From Acidobacteriota bacterium (GTDB taxonomy: Bacteria; Acidobacteriota; Holophagae; Thermotomaculales; Thermotomaculaceae): a stretch of DNA of 17,187 bases. Location of the stretch: the NCBI GenBank assembly GCA_027067895.1, contig JAMOUY010000010.1, positions 1 through 17,187 on the forward strand, written 5' to 3'. Shown here piece by piece: positions 15,269 to 17,187 of the stretch (positions within the stretch are counted from its first letter, which is position 1; every line of letters starts with the position of its first letter). The position numbers and the translations under genes were made by a program. The notes under the pieces were generated by a model, which did not search any database, had not been told where the DNA came from, and worked only from the letters and a program-made list of their open reading frames with translations.

Positions 15269-16185
15269 TTCACAACAATTCCTTTAACAACTTTTGTATC
15301 GGGAAGTTTAATCTTTTGGGGACCGAAAAACAATTTTAAACATTTGGCATTGCCAACGGAAATTACCGCTCCTTTTTCAACATCAATTGAAAAAACCTCT
15401 CCTTCTTTCAAGATAAAATCTCTTAACACTTTTCCGTTAAAAGATATGTTCACCCAGCACATACATGATGCTTTAAAAACAACTTTAACGGGATTGTTCA
15501 ATTGAGATTGGGTATTTTTAGACAATTCCGTATTTTTTAATTTTGTCCGAGGCGGCAAATCAATACTTCCATTATCAGAAAAATTGGTTTCTCGTTTTAT
15601 ACTTTTATTTTCAACAATTAATTTGTTAACATTTTTTTGAGTTTTGTTTTTTGTTTTGGACAAAGCATCTTCTTTTATTTGAGAGATATTTTTTTTACCC
15701 TCAACAACAATCTCTTTTTTTTCGTTATTCTCGTTTTGAAGGTTTTTAAAATCCGAACGAGATTCTTTTTCCTGCGCTACTGCCCCAGAATAAGACTCTC
15801 CTTTGACTTCTCGCTTAACGGAAACATCTCTCCCGCTTAAAAACCAAAATGCCGTAAATCCCAAGAGAAAGACAAAAACAACTGCAATCAGCCACGGCGC
15901 TTTGGAATTTTTCGCTTTTTTTCTTTCCAAAGAATTTTCTTTTTTTTCAAGCAAACCAAGAATTTTTCTTATTACCTCATCCGTTTCTTTCTCGGTCAAT
16001 CCTATTGCAGAACAATATTGGGAAATAAAATTTTTGATATAAAAAGGAGCACCGATACTTGAAAAGTTTCCATTCTCAATAAGATGGACAATATGCTCCG
16101 TTAAAGTTGTCTTTTTTAGCAATTCATCTGTTTTTATTTTTTTTTCAAGTCTAATATTTTTAAGAAACTCGCCAATTTCCTTCAT
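15265..16185 (-). CDS. RodZ-like helix-turn-helix membrane protein
   Basis: The 306-residue protein has the RodZ layout: an N-terminal XRE-type HTH (about 1-75; GEFLKNIRLEKKIKTDELLKKT and FYIKNFISQYCSAIGLTE), a basic stretch, one membrane helix (about 97-117: PWLIAVVFVFLLGFTAFWFLS), a Ser/Lys/Asn-rich periplasmic linker (about 118-225), and a C-terminal beta domain of the DUF4115 type (about 230-306; VVFKASCMCWVNISFNGKVL, GEVFSIDVEKGAVISVGN). In rod-shaped bacteria RodZ links MreB to the cell-wall machinery. The HTH in RodZ binds MreB, not DNA. No mreB is in the window, so the shape role is inferred. No Shine-Dalgarno is visible before the ATG, although the MKEIGEFLKNIR start is typical of the family. 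Confidence 0.82.
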   Translation of the reverse strand: MKEIGEFLKNIRLEKKIKTDELLKKTTLTEHIVHLIENGNFSSIGAPFYIKNFISQYCSAIGLTEKETDEVIRKILGLLEKKENSLERKKAKNSKAPWLIAVVFVFLLGFTAFWFLSGRDVSVKREVKGESYSGAVAQEKESRSDFKNLQNENNEKKEIVVEGKKNISQIKEDALSKTKNKTQKNVNKLIVENKSIKRETNFSDNGSIDLPPRTKLKNTELSKNTQSQLNNPVKVVFKASCMCWVNISFNGKVLRDFILKEGEVFSIDVEKGAVISVGNAKCLKLFFGPQKIKLPDTKVVKGIVVK

Positions 16186-16200
16186 ATTTTTTATTTTACC

Positions 16201-16236
16201 AAAAAATAAAAAAAAGGGGCGAGTTTTCTCGCCCCC
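16201..16236 (-). terminator. Rho-independent terminator after the P-domain gene
   Basis: On the minus strand, an 8-bp GC-rich stem (GGGGCGAG/CTCGCCCC, plus-strand arms 16216-16223 and 16228-16235) with a 4-nt loop is followed by a U-rich tail (plus-strand A tract 16201-16215). It lies about 22 bp after the stop codon of the P-domain protein, separating it from the RodZ-like gene. Confidence 0.92.
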
Positions 16237-16257
16237 AACATATACTCTTTAAAGTTT

Positions 16258-17187
16258 TTAAAATGTAAATTCAAGTTTCCAATCGTCAAGAGTTCCCGTA
16301 TCGTAACGACCGTTATCCGAAACCTTTAACTTCCATGTACCGTGAATATCAATACCGTTTTCCGCTGTAATTGTCCATGTTTTATGAATATTGTCCGCAG
16401 ACCCGCCTTCTTTATTGCTCAAAGTTGCGGTTGCACCGTTTGGAGCAACAAGAGTTACTATAAGGTCTCCGATGTAGGTATGTGTAATATCAACAGTTAC
16501 CTTAAACTCCGTTACCGTGGCTGAATCTGCAACATAAATTGAAGATTCAATACCTGTGGAATTATTGTCAGGAATAGAAATCGGAGTATCTGCGCTTGTG
16601 TATGTGTGAGCCGTAGGATTATTGTCGTCACCACTATTGTCGGAAGAATAAGTGGCCTTAATAGTCAAACTCCATCCGTCTATTTTTCCGGTATCATATC
16701 TTGCGCTGTCAACAACTTTCAACTTCCATGTACCGACTGCGCTCTTTCCGTTAAATGCAGTAGGCGTATAGGTTTCGTGAATATCGTCAGCCGAACCGCC
16801 TGTTTTTTCCCTTAAAGTAACCGTAGTCCCATCAGGTCCGATAAGATAGAGAGTCAAATCTCCGACATAGGTGTGAGTAATATCAACTTTAACACTCAAT
16901 GACTGAATATTTGTTCCGTTTGTAATTTCAAGAGTGCTGATTACACCGTTCGCATCGTTGTCGGGAATTGATTTTGGAACATCTGTTGACGAGAAGGTTT
17001 TGGTATCAACATTGTCATTATCAGCAGGATTAACAGTAACGGTTACTGATGCCGTGGCGCTTCCGCCGTTTCCGGTTGCCGTCAAAGTATAGGTCGTCGT
17101 GCTTGTCGGCGATACGCTTACGGAACCGTCTACCGTTGAACCGCTGTATACCGTGCTTCCGTTGCCGTCTTTTACTGTTACGCTTGT
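16258..17187 (-). CDS. Secreted/surface protein with Ig-like segment and two P-domains, N-terminus outside window
   Basis: The frame is open from the right window edge to a TAA at 16258, so only the last 309 residues are visible; the apparent start within the frame is a TTG encoding Leu and not a real start. The visible part begins with a beta-rich Ig-like segment (GSVSVSPTSTTTYTLTATG), then two tandem P-domains of about 116 residues each. Each has the signatures SIPDN, VDITHTYxGDL, GGSADxIH and GTWKLKVxDxxRYDTGxxDxW. Such P (proprotein convertase) domains usually follow subtilisin-like or other secreted enzymes, or occur in surface proteins. The protein ends with the second P-domain and no anchor or sorting motif. 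The catalytic part, if any, lies to the right of this window. A terminator follows. Confidence 0.9.
   Translation of the reverse strand, partial: TSVTVKDGNGSTVYSGSTVDGSVSVSPTSTTTYTLTATGNGGSATASVTVTVNPADNDNVDTKTFSSTDVPKSIPDNDANGVISTLEITNGTNIQSLSVKVDITHTYVGDLTLYLIGPDGTTVTLREKTGGSADDIHETYTPTAFNGKSAVGTWKLKVVDSARYDTGKIDGWSLTIKATYSSDNSGDDNNPTAHTYTSADTPISIPDNNSTGIESSIYVADSATVTEFKVTVDITHTYIGDLIVTLVAPNGATATLSNKEGGSADNIHKTWTITAENGIDIHGTWKLKVSDNGRYDTGTLDDWKLEFTF
16261..17004 (-). repeat. Two tandem P-domain repeats
   Basis: Copy 1 is encoded at 16651-17004 and copy 2 at 16261-16608, joined by a short Asp/Asn-rich linker. The order of conserved blocks is identical (PDN, THTYxGDL, GGSAD, GTWKLKV, RYDTG), consistent with an internal duplication that has since diverged; short stretches of nearly identical DNA persist, for example around 16480-16500 and 16866-16890. 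Confidence 0.85.

Noticed and set aside
15265..16185. HTH protein as a DNA-binding regulator of the pil operon
   Set aside because: The membrane helix and DUF4115-like C-terminal domain match RodZ, in which the HTH acts as a protein-binding module.
1..17187. CRISPR arrays, tRNA/rRNA genes, IS elements or attachment sites
   Set aside because: No regularly spaced direct repeats, cloverleaf sequences, transposase motifs or terminal inverted repeats were seen on either strand.

Overview
All twenty recognisable protein genes lie on the minus strand, so the window is read from right to left. The DNA is visibly AT-rich. PilQ secretin, lipoprotein and pilus inner-membrane genes point to a diderm bacterium. 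The gene mix is pilMNOPQ, a TPR/Roadblock-like pair, pepP-efp-accB-accC and two pseudopilins, one of the KRE-rich GYxL type. It reminds me of Acidobacteriota or deltaproteobacteria-like lineages, but that is a low-confidence guess from gene content and amino-acid style. There are no rRNA, tRNA, IS or CRISPR signatures.

Right edge (16201-17187): the C-terminal part of a large secreted or surface protein with an Ig-like segment and two tandem P-domains, closed by a clear rho-independent terminator.

Middle right (12705-16185): a four-gene cytoplasmic/membrane-associated block. It holds a RodZ-like HTH-membrane protein, an acidic helical-repeat protein, a J-domain/TPR protein and a PP2C-type phosphatase. 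A good promoter precedes the J-domain gene.

Centre and left (1-12704): a promoter with a perfect TTGACA box leads into fifteen consecutive genes with gaps of 21 bp or less and many overlaps. They are pilM, pilN, pilO, pilP, pilQ, an Ig-repeat lipoprotein, a TPR protein, a Roadblock-like protein, an M24 aminopeptidase, efp, accB, accC, a metallophosphoesterase, a GspG/PilE-like pseudopilin and a second pseudopilin that runs off the left edge. I see no terminator inside this run, so it could be one superoperon of about 12.6 kb. It would couple type IV pilus or pseudopilus assembly to translation (EF-P), fatty-acid initiation (AccBC) and protein turnover.

The most interesting uncharacterised parts are the three-repeat Ig-like lipoprotein directly after pilQ, the TPR plus Roadblock-like pair after it, and the RodZ-like/helical-repeat/DnaJ-TPR/PP2C block upstream. 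Together they could form an accessory and regulatory layer for the pilus machine. That is inference from position only.
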